A stretch of 64,000 nucleotides of DNA from Pseudomonadales bacterium. Lineage in GTDB: Bacteria > Pseudomonadota > Gammaproteobacteria > Pseudomonadales > Azotimanducaceae. Positions 18,352 to 26,901 of the stretch are shown piece after piece (within the stretch, counting starts at the first letter, position 1; each line of letters opens with the position of its first letter). The stretch lies in assembly GCA_028285415.1 (NCBI GenBank), contig JANQPF010000009.1, forward strand, positions 558,001 through 622,000. Reading direction: 5' to 3'. A program made the position numbers and the translations under genes. The notes beneath the pieces were generated by a model. It searched no databases, was not told the origin of the DNA, and was given only the letters and a program-made list of their open reading frames with translations.

Positions 18352-20604
18352 CTAGAAGCGGTAGGTTGCTTCAATACCGACGGCTCTTGGCCTGCCGCGA
18401 TGTGCATAGGTGAAGTTGAAGTTTGCGCCAAGGTCTAATCGGTACCTGGTGTATTCCTTGTCAGCCAGATTCTTGGCCCAGATGGCAAAATCAAATCCGG
18501 AGTTTGCAGAATCAAACCCAAGCCTGGCATTGCTGATCCAATATCCTTCCTGTTCAGAGGGTTGGCTGTTGAACGCATCGTAGTACTGGTCGCCGACATA
18601 GACGGTATCCGCACTCAGGTACCAGGAACCTGCTTCGCCCGTAGCAAAGTACCAAGTGGCCATGATGTTGGCGTTGAGGTCTGGCGTAGCAATCAAGTCA
18701 TTACCTGACAAATCAGCGCCTCCAAGAGTGAGCTTGTCGTACTCAGCATCGAGATATCCGATACCAAATCGGAGTTCGAGGTTGTCTACGGGTAGTGCGA
18801 TTACTTCCAACTCTAAACCCTTGACCGTTGCTTCTTCGGCATTAACCAGCTCTTGGAGAAAGTCAGGCCGTACATTGATGAACTGTTGATCTTCATACTT
18901 GTAGTGAAAAACAGCACCGTTCACCCGAAGGGTGTTACCCATCCAGTCTGACTTAAATCCCAATTCCCAGGAATCGACTGTCTCCGGGTCAGCGAAATTC
19001 ACCTCAACGGGTGAATAGAAGGCCTGGCCGTTGAAAGCACTGTTACGAAAACCAGTTGAAAAACTCAGATAGCCGTTGGCATTGTCTGAAAGCACGTAAT
19101 CCAGAACGACGCGATAGGTCGACTCACTATCATCAACGTCCTGACTCACATCAACGATTGTCGGAAACGCGCCGAGAACTTCCTGGCCAGTATCGGTGTC
19201 CAGATAACCTAGAGCGGCATTGTAGTCACTGACTTCCACGTCATCTTTGCTGAAGCGCAAACCCAATGTGAGCTCCAAGCGTTCGGACAGGCCGATGACG
19301 CCTTCGAAGTAAGCGGCCATGCTGTCTTTTTCCTGATCGTAAGAATTCTCGACAGTGCAACCAGTGACAAAATCGTCGAAACAGTCCAGGGCACCATTAC
19401 CATTGCTGTCTCCCGCAAAGGCATGAAAGGTTTTGATCGAAACACCGGCTTCAACTTCTTCACGCTGAACAAAGATTCCAGCCAAGAAATTGAATGCGCT
19501 ATCAAATTGGCTAGCAAGCCGAAACTCTTGGGAAACAGCCGTTACATCTGAGGTGTAGTCCGCTTCCAAGATATTGAATGGCGATCCGTCAGCATCTTCG
19601 AGCGTTAACCACTCCCCGTCATCGTATGCGGTGATAGAGGACAGCGTCAGAGCAGAACTCATGCGGTAATTGATTGCCAAAGACACGGCGTTGTTTTCGA
19701 CGGTTTGCTCTGAGTCCCGATCCAATTCACTTTCAAAAAAATTGAGGCCACTGCGGTCGTAACCGGTGAAAAATCCAACACCACCCGAGCCGACATCATC
19801 GGCGAGGACCTCGTAGCCCGATTCAACGTCGCGGTCCGCAACACTGACCCGCAACGCTGCATCGAACGAATCGCCCGGTTCAAAGAGAAAGGTAACCCTT
19901 GCGGCAAATTCATCATACTTCCCACTATCGTCACGACCGGGGAAGTTGTTATCCACCCACCCATCAGCACTAGAGTAATCAAATGCCGCACGGACCCCAA
20001 AAGCCGCGCCATCAGAAGCGAAATCAACCATACCCTCCGCTTCAATCAAGTCGAACTCACCATACCCAACCTGAATCTCGCCCCGCGCACCGGCCTCCAT
20101 CGTTGGCTTGGCTGTAACAACACTTACCGCTCCACCGGTCGCATTCTTGCCGTAAAGTGTGCCCTGGGGCCCTCTCAGCACTTCGATTCGCTCAAGATCA
20201 AAAAGCTGGAGTGCCTGCAGCGCGCCAAGCCCTTTGTAGACATCATCGACATACATCGCGACCGGGCTCGACTGATTTTGGCTCCAGTCTGACATCGTGA
20301 TGCCTCGAATCGAGAACGACGGTTGAGACTCAGAATAGGCCGTTGCTATCTGGACATTCGGGATTTGAGCGGCGATTTGAGTGACGTCCCGCAACTTCAG
20401 TTTCGCAAGATCATCTGTCGACAACGCTGATACCGAAAGCGGCGCGTCTTGAATCCCCTGCTCACGCTTTTGAGCCGTGACCACAATTTCTTCAATGGTA
20501 CCCGACGGCTGTGAGACGGCTTCGAGAGAGGTTCCCGCGAATCCAAGCGCAGAAATCGCGATAAACAGATTGCGTATGTCACCTACATTTGAGCCTCGAC
20601 TCAT
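18352..20604 (-). CDS. TonB-dependent receptor
   Basis: 750 residues from ATG 20604, with ribosome site GGGGAG. A hydrophobic signal region (LFIAISALGFAGTSLEAVS) precedes the TonB box EEIVVTAQKREQ, the plug (SIRGITMSDW; ERIEVLRGPQGTLYGKNATGGAVSVVT) and the barrel ending ...EATYRF with the usual terminal Phe. The VVTAQKR-type box is common in receptors of marine gammaproteobacteria and sphingomonads that sit in aromatic, terpenoid or steroid catabolic loci. A TetR gene lies immediately upstream on the same strand, and a near-perfect 29-bp dyad overlaps the predicted promoter. Confidence 0.93.
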   Translation of the reverse strand: MSRGSNVGDIRNLFIAISALGFAGTSLEAVSQPSGTIEEIVVTAQKREQGIQDAPLSVSALSTDDLAKLKLRDVTQIAAQIPNVQIATAYSESQPSFSIRGITMSDWSQNQSSPVAMYVDDVYKGLGALQALQLFDLERIEVLRGPQGTLYGKNATGGAVSVVTAKPTMEAGARGEIQVGYGEFDLIEAEGMVDFASDGAAFGVRAAFDYSSADGWVDNNFPGRDDSGKYDEFAARVTFLFEPGDSFDAALRVSVADRDVESGYEVLADDVGSGGVGFFTGYDRSGLNFFESELDRDSEQTVENNAVSLAINYRMSSALTLSSITAYDDGEWLTLEDADGSPFNILEADYTSDVTAVSQEFRLASQFDSAFNFLAGIFVQREEVEAGVSIKTFHAFAGDSNGNGALDCFDDFVTGCTVENSYDQEKDSMAAYFEGVIGLSERLELTLGLRFSKDDVEVSDYNAALGYLDTDTGQEVLGAFPTIVDVSQDVDDSESTYRVVLDYVLSDNANGYLSFSTGFRNSAFNGQAFYSPVEVNFADPETVDSWELGFKSDWMGNTLRVNGAVFHYKYEDQQFINVRPDFLQELVNAEEATVKGLELEVIALPVDNLELRFGIGYLDAEYDKLTLGGADLSGNDLIATPDLNANIMATWYFATGEAGSWYLSADTVYVGDQYYDAFNSQPSEQEGYWISNARLGFDSANSGFDFAIWAKNLADKEYTRYRLDLGANFNFTYAHRGRPRAVGIEATYRF

Positions 20605-20638
20605 GATGGTTCTCCCCAACGTTGTAGCGAAACAATAC

Positions 20639-20667
20639 AAGTCATCGACTTTTAAAGTCAATGACTT
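20639..20667 (-). promoter_or_regulatory. 29-bp dyad over the receptor promoter, likely TetR operator
   Basis: Two 14-bp arms around a single central base match at 13 of 14 positions (left arm AAGTCATCGACTTT, right arm AAAGTCAATGACTT). On the minus strand TTGACT lies in one arm, followed after 18 bp by TATTGT, a fair sigma-70 promoter for the receptor gene. The TetR gene begins its stop 59 bp away, so repression by that protein is the simplest reading. Confidence 0.6.
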
Positions 20668-20725
20668 TTTTTGAGCACCACAAATATTTGAGACCGGACG
20701 ACCGGTGATCAAAGGGAGTTTCTAC

Positions 20726-21346
20726 TTAAGTTTCGTTGACCAGGGTAAGCGCAATTCCCGGCACTTTGGACAAAAAGTCCTTGTCAGGCACGGGCTGGAG
20801 ACTTGCTCCATCCAACAGCGAGGTGACCATCATCGCTTTTCTTTTCACGAGAGGTTTCGAGTCATCTGGGCAAATCTCCCCAATGATGTCGATCAGTGCT
20901 TCATAAAATAGACGGTAGACGATTTCCATTAGCTCCTGAACTTCGTCGTAGTGATGCCTGAAGAACAACATCCCACTCCACACTATTCCCTCATCCCCAC
21001 TCCACCTGGCCAGAACAACTTCACAGAACTTCTTAAGCTTTTCGTCAGGGGGGCCTTTCAGTCCTGCACCAACCGCATCCTCAATATCAGCAGAGATTTC
21101 GTTGGCGACAACGGCTGCAATCAAATCCCGTCGCGTGCGAAAATAGTATTGGATATTGCCGAGCGAAGATCCCATCTCATCAGCAATTTCTCGAAGTACA
21201 ACCGCGTCATAGCCACGATCTATCAGCCGCTGCCTGGCAACAAAAATAATCTCTTCTCGTCGTTTCTGACCTTTTCGCGTCAGTCCCTCTGGATGACTCA
21301 GCTGCCTTACAGTCTGATTCATGGTGGATGGCATCCTGTGACTCAA
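20726..21346 (-). CDS. TetR/AcrR family transcriptional regulator
   Basis: 206 residues. The DNA-binding region is REEIIFVARQRLIDRGYDAVVLREIADEMGSSLGNIQYYFRTRRDL (about residues 30-75), preceded by a basic N-terminal extension. The C-terminal half is helical, with hydrophobic pocket residues and no known specificity. It lies between the zinc-dehydrogenase gene and the TonB receptor gene, all on the minus strand. The strong dyad at 20639-20667 in the next promoter is its probable target. An ATG at 21334 is a possible alternative start. Confidence 0.88.
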   Translation of the reverse strand: MSHRMPSTMNQTVRQLSHPEGLTRKGQKRREEIIFVARQRLIDRGYDAVVLREIADEMGSSLGNIQYYFRTRRDLIAAVVANEISADIEDAVGAGLKGPPDEKLKKFCEVVLARWSGDEGIVWSGMLFFRHHYDEVQELMEIVYRLFYEALIDIIGEICPDDSKPLVKRKAMMVTSLLDGASLQPVPDKDFLSKVPGIALTLVNET

Positions 21347-21385
21347 GTTATGGGAAAACTTCGCCGATTGTATCGCAACTCGCGA

Positions 21386-21529
21386 TTACTCCGGTTTCCC
21401 ACCGGACACATCGGCGTGGTTTATGGCGATGACTCGGATACCCCCCACCAACAAAGTGATGAGAAAGATAAACAGCGCAAACGTTTCTACACTCTGTAGC
21501 GCGCGAATCTCGGCAACACGCAGAACCAC
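21386..21529 (-). CDS. Possible small single-span membrane protein
   Basis: A 47-codon frame with GTG start encodes a hydrophobic segment (TFALFIFLITLLVGGIRVIA) followed by a short polar tail ending GGKPE. It lies 22 bp downstream of the zinc-dehydrogenase stop, in the same direction, and ends 40 bp before the TetR start codon. No convincing ribosome site is present. It may be a real small membrane protein or chance; I know no family for it. Confidence 0.3.
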   Translation of the reverse strand: MVLRVAEIRALQSVETFALFIFLITLLVGGIRVIAINHADVSGGKPE

Positions 21530-21551
21530 CTACTGGCGAAAAACATCGGCA

Positions 21552-22583
21552 CTATTCTGATTGGACAGCATTGAATGAAGGAGTAACCAACATCTTCACG
21601 TGTTGACCATTGGAATTGAGACTTTCGAATGCGTGCGTGACGTTCTCCAAGGAAACCTGTCCGGAGATCCAGGATTGCCAACCAATTTCTCCGGACGCGA
21701 GCATCTGCAAGGCGGTTGCAAACTCATCCTGTTCGTAAAAGCTCACAAAACGAATCGTGACTTCTTTGCTAATGGCGATGGACGGAGTGATTGCCTCCTG
21801 TCCGTGGGAAATCCCCGCAACGACGATTTCAGAACCACGTGGCACAGCCTGGATACAACGCTCGATCATGCCGCTAACACCTGTACAGTCGTATACGGCC
21901 ACGGATATCGATGCATCGACGTGATCAAACGGGGAGTCTTGATTGGCATCCACAGTGACGCTTGCACCGGTACGTGCCGCAAGGTCAGAACGAAACGAAG
22001 ACAGATCGGAAGCGATGATTCGTTGACAACCTTGCGACTTCAGAGCTGCAATCACCGCCAGGCCAATGGGACCGCATCCCAGAACGACAGCCTGCTCGGC
22101 AACGACAGCCGAAGCATTGACCGCGTGCAAACCGATGGCCAGCGGTTCGGTCAACGCGGCTGCTTCGGTTTCCAAACTGTCCGGAATTGATAGTAGGAAC
22201 TCTTCGGACAACAAGAAGTATTCTGCATAAGCGCCATCAACGAACGGTGTCGCACCATGAGGCACGCGGTCCTGGTCGTTCGAGAGAAACGGTATGCTGA
22301 GAACACGCGCTCCGATATCGAGCGTTTGTTGTGTCGCCGGCCCAAACTCGACAATCTCACCTACAAACTCATGCCCCAAGATGATGCCGCGGTCCAGAAT
22401 TTCCTTGGACACTCCCGCAGCAACACCCATGTCGTAGAAACTCTGTGCGTGGCGGTACAGGTGCACATCGGAGCCGCAGATACCGCAGGCGAGCATTCGG
22501 ACCAGAACCTGGCCAGGCCCCGGACGAGGTATCGGACGTTCTTCGACGGACAGACTATCGGGACGCATAACCACCGCACGCAT
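21552..22583 (-). CDS. Zinc-binding medium-chain alcohol dehydrogenase
   Basis: 343 residues. The catalytic zinc region is ACGICGSDVHLY, then GHEFVGEIVEFG; the Rossmann motif is VVLGCGPIGLAVIAALKSQG with Asp (ASDLSS) at the end of strand 2, favouring NAD(H). The four-cysteine structural zinc loop is absent, as in some family members. The ATG overlaps the stop of the cupin gene (TAATG). It lies in the minus-strand series MFS, acyl-CoA ligase, PF10118 protein, cupin, dehydrogenase, and so probably oxidises an alcohol intermediate of that route. Confidence 0.9.
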   Translation of the reverse strand: MRAVVMRPDSLSVEERPIPRPGPGQVLVRMLACGICGSDVHLYRHAQSFYDMGVAAGVSKEILDRGIILGHEFVGEIVEFGPATQQTLDIGARVLSIPFLSNDQDRVPHGATPFVDGAYAEYFLLSEEFLLSIPDSLETEAAALTEPLAIGLHAVNASAVVAEQAVVLGCGPIGLAVIAALKSQGCQRIIASDLSSFRSDLAARTGASVTVDANQDSPFDHVDASISVAVYDCTGVSGMIERCIQAVPRGSEIVVAGISHGQEAITPSIAISKEVTIRFVSFYEQDEFATALQMLASGEIGWQSWISGQVSLENVTHAFESLNSNGQHVKMLVTPSFNAVQSE

Positions 22584-23089
22584 TAGAGAGTCTCACCAAG
22601 AACGACAACCGCATCTGAGGATAGATTTTGCGCCTCGCAGAGCAAGCGATAACCGGCAAGCACGTTGTGGGCGTCCGCTATCGAAACGACAGCGCCTTCC
22701 TCGTCGACGTTGATATTCGTGCCGTTAATCAGGAACCAGACAACGGTTTCACCGGTTTGGTCAGCCGGGATGGTGAGCGTGTGTACCGATCCGGCTGGTT
22801 CGAAAAGGAACGAACCTGACTCGTTCACCGTCTCCGGATATTCCTCGTAATACCAGCGACCCTCAATAGTGAAAGCGTAAACGGGCCCTGTGTGATAGTG
22901 CTTGATCACAGTTGTACCGGGTTGCATTCGATTGCGAGTGATCCAGATATTCTGGGTCAAATCCACCATGAGTAACTGGATGAGTGTGCCGTCGCCAATA
23001 TCAACGAACGGCGCTTCTTCTCCCCCGACATGAAGGGCTTCTGTCAGTCCTTCTGTGGGGACGATGGTTATGGGAGTTGGGTGAGTCAT
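22583..23089 (-). CDS. Cupin protein, 2,4'-dihydroxyacetophenone dioxygenase-like
   Basis: 168 residues with one cupin barrel: KHYHTGPVYAFTIEGRWYYEE supplies the first motif (HxH, then Glu/Gly region) and FEPAGSVHTLTIP the second with its His. The pattern resembles 2,4'-dihydroxyacetophenone dioxygenase and ChrR-type cupins, which bind Fe or Zn. It shares one base with the dehydrogenase start downstream and follows the PF10118 gene by 26 bp, so the three are cotranscribed. A ring- or side-chain-cleaving dioxygenase role is possible; the substrate is unknown. Confidence 0.8.
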   Translation of the reverse strand: MTHPTPITIVPTEGLTEALHVGGEEAPFVDIGDGTLIQLLMVDLTQNIWITRNRMQPGTTVIKHYHTGPVYAFTIEGRWYYEEYPETVNESGSFLFEPAGSVHTLTIPADQTGETVVWFLINGTNINVDEEGAVVSIADAHNVLAGYRLLCEAQNLSSDAVVVLGETL

Positions 23090-23115
23090 TCTTGGAGTCC
23101 CCTGTTAACCAGCAA

Positions 23116-23964
23116 TCAACCGGCAATACTCAATGCGCGGTTGTCGTACTCTTCACGCGCCTCTTCATACATCGGCGGCATATTTAGTTTCCTGGGCGAG
23201 TACCACGGCATGTAGATCCCGATCAGGTTCTTCATCGTCCGCTTGTAATAGACTTTGCGATGACGCTCTCGAACTTGCTTCGATTCCGCATCCTGGTGGG
23301 CCGCGACGAGCTCCGGGAAAGCTTCCAGCATGATGGCCGTGAGCTCCCTACCGAGGCCGATAAAATGTTTTTGTGCCCAGATCCCGTTTCGCAAGCGATA
23401 TAGATAGCCGCGGCCTAGTGCTTCGTATGCATCAAACGCGACTGTCCGGTGCTCCAACTCTTCCATGATGTGCCACAGCATCAGATCGCGAATCGGGTTC
23501 GTCATGTAGTCGAATACTCGCAACTCCATTTGCGTGCGTGCTCCCGCTGCTGTGTACGCTTCAAAGCCTTCCGCATACGCCAGATTCCACGCGAGCGGCT
23601 GCTCCGCACTGAAGGACTTGTACTCCGCCTCAATCTTCTCAAGCAGCGACATCATCTTCTGACGCGACGGCTCCGGCATGATCGACAGAATGATTTCGTT
23701 GGCTTTAGCGTGCTGCTGATAGTGCTGGCCTTCTTGCGAGCAAAACTGCTGCATGTCATGAACCAGATTGGAGTCGCCAAGAGCATCCTGATGTTCGGTC
23801 AGCGCCTTACGCATGGTTCGCATCAAATAGGGTTCAAGGTAAGGAAGTAACATCCATGTACCCAGGAACAAAAACGACAATTCGGGATCGTGTTCGATAA
23901 ACACCAGCTCCATATCGTCACTGAACTCAAACTGCATTTTGCGTACGGTTATTGACTCGTTCAT
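23116..23964 (-). CDS. Metal-dependent hydrolase family PF10118
   Basis: 282 residues. Helix-rich, with paired carboxylate/His motifs: EHDPELSFLFLG near the start, CSQEGQHYQQHAKAN and MEELEHRTVAFDAY, which resemble a ferritin-like di-iron arrangement. Proteins of this family are annotated as predicted metal-dependent hydrolases, but the motif layout also allows an oxygenase; experimental data are scarce. The ATG overlaps the acyl-CoA ligase stop (ATGA), and GAGGT serves as ribosome site. Confidence 0.82.
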   Translation of the reverse strand: MNESITVRKMQFEFSDDMELVFIEHDPELSFLFLGTWMLLPYLEPYLMRTMRKALTEHQDALGDSNLVHDMQQFCSQEGQHYQQHAKANEIILSIMPEPSRQKMMSLLEKIEAEYKSFSAEQPLAWNLAYAEGFEAYTAAGARTQMELRVFDYMTNPIRDLMLWHIMEELEHRTVAFDAYEALGRGYLYRLRNGIWAQKHFIGLGRELTAIMLEAFPELVAAHQDAESKQVRERHRKVYYKRTMKNLIGIYMPWYSPRKLNMPPMYEEAREEYDNRALSIAG

Positions 23965-25517
23965 GCTGACCTCATCTCTTTCAGTTGATCGGCAAGCGTC
24001 ACCTTGTCGACCTTGCCGTTCGGTAGCAGCGGCAACTCATCGGCAATCGTAAAAGTCTTGGGTACTTTGTAGTTGGCGATTCTTGCTTTCAGGAATTCGC
24101 GCAGCTCGCCTTCCGTAACCTCTCTTCCCGGAGGCGGCATGACAAAGGCGTGCCCTACCTCCTGGTAAAGCTCATTGGGAACCGGTAGCACGGCCGCAAG
24201 CAGAACGTCTTCGTGCTCCGCGATGGATTGCTCAATCTCGAGCGGATAGACGTTATAGCCACCGGACTTGAACATCTCTTTGATACGGCCGACAAATACC
24301 AAATTGCCGTCTTCGCGGACGTATCCAACGTCTCCCGTGCGCAAATATCCGTCTTTGGTAAACGCTTCTGCCGTGGCTTCCGGACGATTGAAATAGCCAG
24401 ACATGACATACGGGCCGCGAAACTGTATTTCTCCCGTCTCACCGGTCTTGCAGGGCGTACCGTCTTCACGTGCAACCCGCATCTCACAGCCTGGCAACGC
24501 CTTCCCAATCGTTTCAGCGACATCGTCAAGCGGCGCATCAAGCTCCGTGTACGTAATGATGCCGCAGGTCTCCGTTTGTCCATACACGGATGAAATTGGA
24601 CAGCCCACACCTGACCAGATTTGCAAGATACTCAGCGGTGTCGTCGCACCGCCGCACACAATGAGCCGGGTGTGATCGAGACGTTCAGGATCAAACCCGG
24701 GCAGATTCATCGTCATCATGAATCCGGTCGGCGAGGTGACCAGGTAAGTCGGATGCTCTGCCTCCCGAATCTGACCAAGCGCCTCAACGTCAACTTTGTG
24801 ATGGAAAATAATGTACCCACCCGCGGCGAATACGTTCATACACACGTTGTTCAACGCACCCACGTGATTGGTCGGCGCCGCACAGACGGTACAGCGGAGT
24901 CGATCTCCACCCATCCATGACGCGTTGGCCTTGGCTGAGCTGGTAATCGTACCGTGAGACAACATTGCGCCCTTGGGCTGGCCTGTCGTACCAGAGGTGT
25001 AGACGATCACAGCAGTATCACTGGGATCAACCTGGCCCCTCGCTTCAGCTAACGCAGAATCGGAAACATTATCCGCACGGGCTAAGAATTCACTGGCGGA
25101 AATTGCGGACCCTCGCGGGTCACCGTATGTAACAAACAAACCAACTGCGTTTTCGGTTACCTGTAATTCACTGTCGTAATGTCGGTCATCGAATGGCGAA
25201 ACGCAGAAGACCACCTTGGGTGTGGCATCGTTCAGTAGGTACGCAAACTCCCGATCGCGGTATACGGGATTGATGCCATGCCAGATCGCGCCGATTGATG
25301 TGGCCGCCAGATAAGTCAGCCAAAATTCCATGCCGGGCGGCGACAACGTGGCAACTCTGTCCCCGCGGATCACGTCATGGGCGAGCAGCGCCTTAGCAAT
25401 CAGATCGACTTCGTCTTTCACTTCTTCAAAAGTCATGCGCCGTTCGCCATGAACCGCACATAACGCGCCCGGTGATTTTCTGACGTTTTCCAGGAGAAGA
25501 TCATAAATAGTCTGCAT
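23961..25517 (-). CDS. AMP-dependent acyl-CoA synthetase
   Basis: 518 residues. The adenylate-forming motifs are all present: VYTSGTTGQPKGAMLSH (P-loop), YGQTETCG, YLRTGDVGYVREDGNLVFVGR and the catalytic Lys in PNGKVDKVT. The enzyme activates a carboxylic acid to the acyl-CoA through an acyl-adenylate in the cytoplasm. The ATG lies 2 bp from the MFS stop and the gene overlaps the PF10118 gene by 4 bp, so MFS import and CoA activation are coupled. The chain or ring specificity is not readable. Confidence 0.92.
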   Translation of the reverse strand: MQTIYDLLLENVRKSPGALCAVHGERRMTFEEVKDEVDLIAKALLAHDVIRGDRVATLSPPGMEFWLTYLAATSIGAIWHGINPVYRDREFAYLLNDATPKVVFCVSPFDDRHYDSELQVTENAVGLFVTYGDPRGSAISASEFLARADNVSDSALAEARGQVDPSDTAVIVYTSGTTGQPKGAMLSHGTITSSAKANASWMGGDRLRCTVCAAPTNHVGALNNVCMNVFAAGGYIIFHHKVDVEALGQIREAEHPTYLVTSPTGFMMTMNLPGFDPERLDHTRLIVCGGATTPLSILQIWSGVGCPISSVYGQTETCGIITYTELDAPLDDVAETIGKALPGCEMRVAREDGTPCKTGETGEIQFRGPYVMSGYFNRPEATAEAFTKDGYLRTGDVGYVREDGNLVFVGRIKEMFKSGGYNVYPLEIEQSIAEHEDVLLAAVLPVPNELYQEVGHAFVMPPPGREVTEGELREFLKARIANYKVPKTFTIADELPLLPNGKVDKVTLADQLKEMRSA

Positions 25518-25519
25518 AG

Positions 25520-26794
25520 TTACTCCGGTGCTCGACTCAAGTCGTACTTCAAAGTACGCGCGGATAGGAAGTAATGGACCGCGCACCACAAGTTCGCCAG
25601 CACAACGATCATGAGCGCATAGCGCAGGCTCTCATCGCCCAGCTCAGGTGCTAAGACATCACTGATTAGTCCAGTTGCCCAGGGTCCCAAACCCATGCCT
25701 ACGAGGTTCAGCACCAGAAGCAACACACTCGAAGCAACGGCACGCATGCGACTTCCAACAAGCGCATGAGTCATTGCCAGCATGGGGCCAAGGTAGGTTG
25801 CACCCAGCATGACCGGAAGGATGGAAGTGACGATGGCTGCTTGGAAACCGTCCAGCGTGTATACGGCCAGGGAGAAAGGGACAGATACTAAAATGGCACC
25901 TGCGGGAAACCAGATGTTCCATCTGACATCATGCCTACCGAGTCGGTCTGCGATAAAACCACCGCCCAGTGCCCCAATTGCGCCAGCGAAAGCTGCAATC
26001 GGCGCAATCCACAAAGATAGCTCTGCCGTGCCCACACCATGGGAGCGGATAAAGAACGACGGGGCCCAGTTCCCCGCGCCGTAGCCGACAAACGCGTGTA
26101 GCCCGGCTGCCAGAGCCAGATGACGAAAAGAGGGTCGCTGCCACAGTAAGTTAAGCACTGAACGTATCGACGGCGCATCAACCGATTCCGGGACAGCCAC
26201 ACGCGAGGGCTCTGGGACCGTGAAGCGAACAAGCAATGCAATGAGCACACCGGGTAATCCAACAATCACAAAAGCCAAACGCCATCCAACAATTTCGTTT
26301 AGCCAACCCCCGGCAATGAAACCAACAAGCACTCCAAGATAGACACCAAGGTTGTAGGTGGACATTGCCGTCGCGCGTCGCTCCTGGGGATATAAGTCAG
26401 AGATCATGGAGTGTGCCGGCGGGCTGCATCCGGCTTCACCAACGCCTACGCCCACACGAGCTAAGAACATCTGCCAGAAATTACCCACCGCGCCACAGGC
26501 TGCGGTCATCAGCGACCAGGTGGTGATGGCAAGCGCAATGACGTTGCGACGATTCGCTCTATCGGCGTAGCGCGCGATCGGCACGCCCATGAGCGTATAG
26601 AAAATGGCAAATGCGAATCCCGACAGCAGTCCAAGCTGCCAGTCCGCAAAGCCCAGGTCCTGTTTGATCGCCTCTTGCAGAATCACGATCAACTGGCGAT
26701 CGATGTAGTTGAACGCATACACCACAGCCAACACAGCAACCGTATAGGTCGCATGCCGGGATGGGGCAGATGTCGTTGCGCTCAGTGTGTGCAT
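25520..26794 (-). CDS. MFS transporter, spinster-like
   Basis: 424 residues from ATG 26794; an upstream in-frame start at 26896 would extend into the divergent promoter. Twelve membrane segments, with GVPIARYADRANRRN after TM2 and ARVGVGVGEAGCSPPAHSMISDLYP, shared with the carrier at 3330-4778. It is the first gene of a minus-strand operon with acyl-CoA ligase, PF10118 protein, cupin and zinc dehydrogenase, so it probably imports the carboxylic acid that the ligase activates. It is divergent from the TonB receptor at 26902. Confidence 0.9.
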   Translation of the reverse strand: MHTLSATTSAPSRHATYTVAVLAVVYAFNYIDRQLIVILQEAIKQDLGFADWQLGLLSGFAFAIFYTLMGVPIARYADRANRRNVIALAITTWSLMTAACGAVGNFWQMFLARVGVGVGEAGCSPPAHSMISDLYPQERRATAMSTYNLGVYLGVLVGFIAGGWLNEIVGWRLAFVIVGLPGVLIALLVRFTVPEPSRVAVPESVDAPSIRSVLNLLWQRPSFRHLALAAGLHAFVGYGAGNWAPSFFIRSHGVGTAELSLWIAPIAAFAGAIGALGGGFIADRLGRHDVRWNIWFPAGAILVSVPFSLAVYTLDGFQAAIVTSILPVMLGATYLGPMLAMTHALVGSRMRAVASSVLLLVLNLVGMGLGPWATGLISDVLAPELGDESLRYALMIVVLANLWCAVHYFLSARTLKYDLSRAPE

Positions 26795-26837
26795 AGCTGC
26801 CGTGGGAAAAATCCTGAGATGTACGCCAGAAAATCTG

Positions 26838-26869
26838 AGTATTGCACAAATACTGAACAAGTGTATAGT
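26838..26869 (+). promoter_or_regulatory. Predicted promoter with overlapping dyad
   Basis: TTGCAC (26842-26847) and TATAGT (26864-26869) are separated by 16 bp, a good sigma-70 match 33 bp before the TonB receptor ATG. The dyad AGTATT-GCACA-AATACT (26838-26854) covers the -35 box, so a repressor bound there would block transcription. The TetR gene at 29919 is a candidate. Confidence 0.5.
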
Positions 26870-26901
26870 CTGGCAAATCGAAACGACTGGAGACAATTTC
26901 G

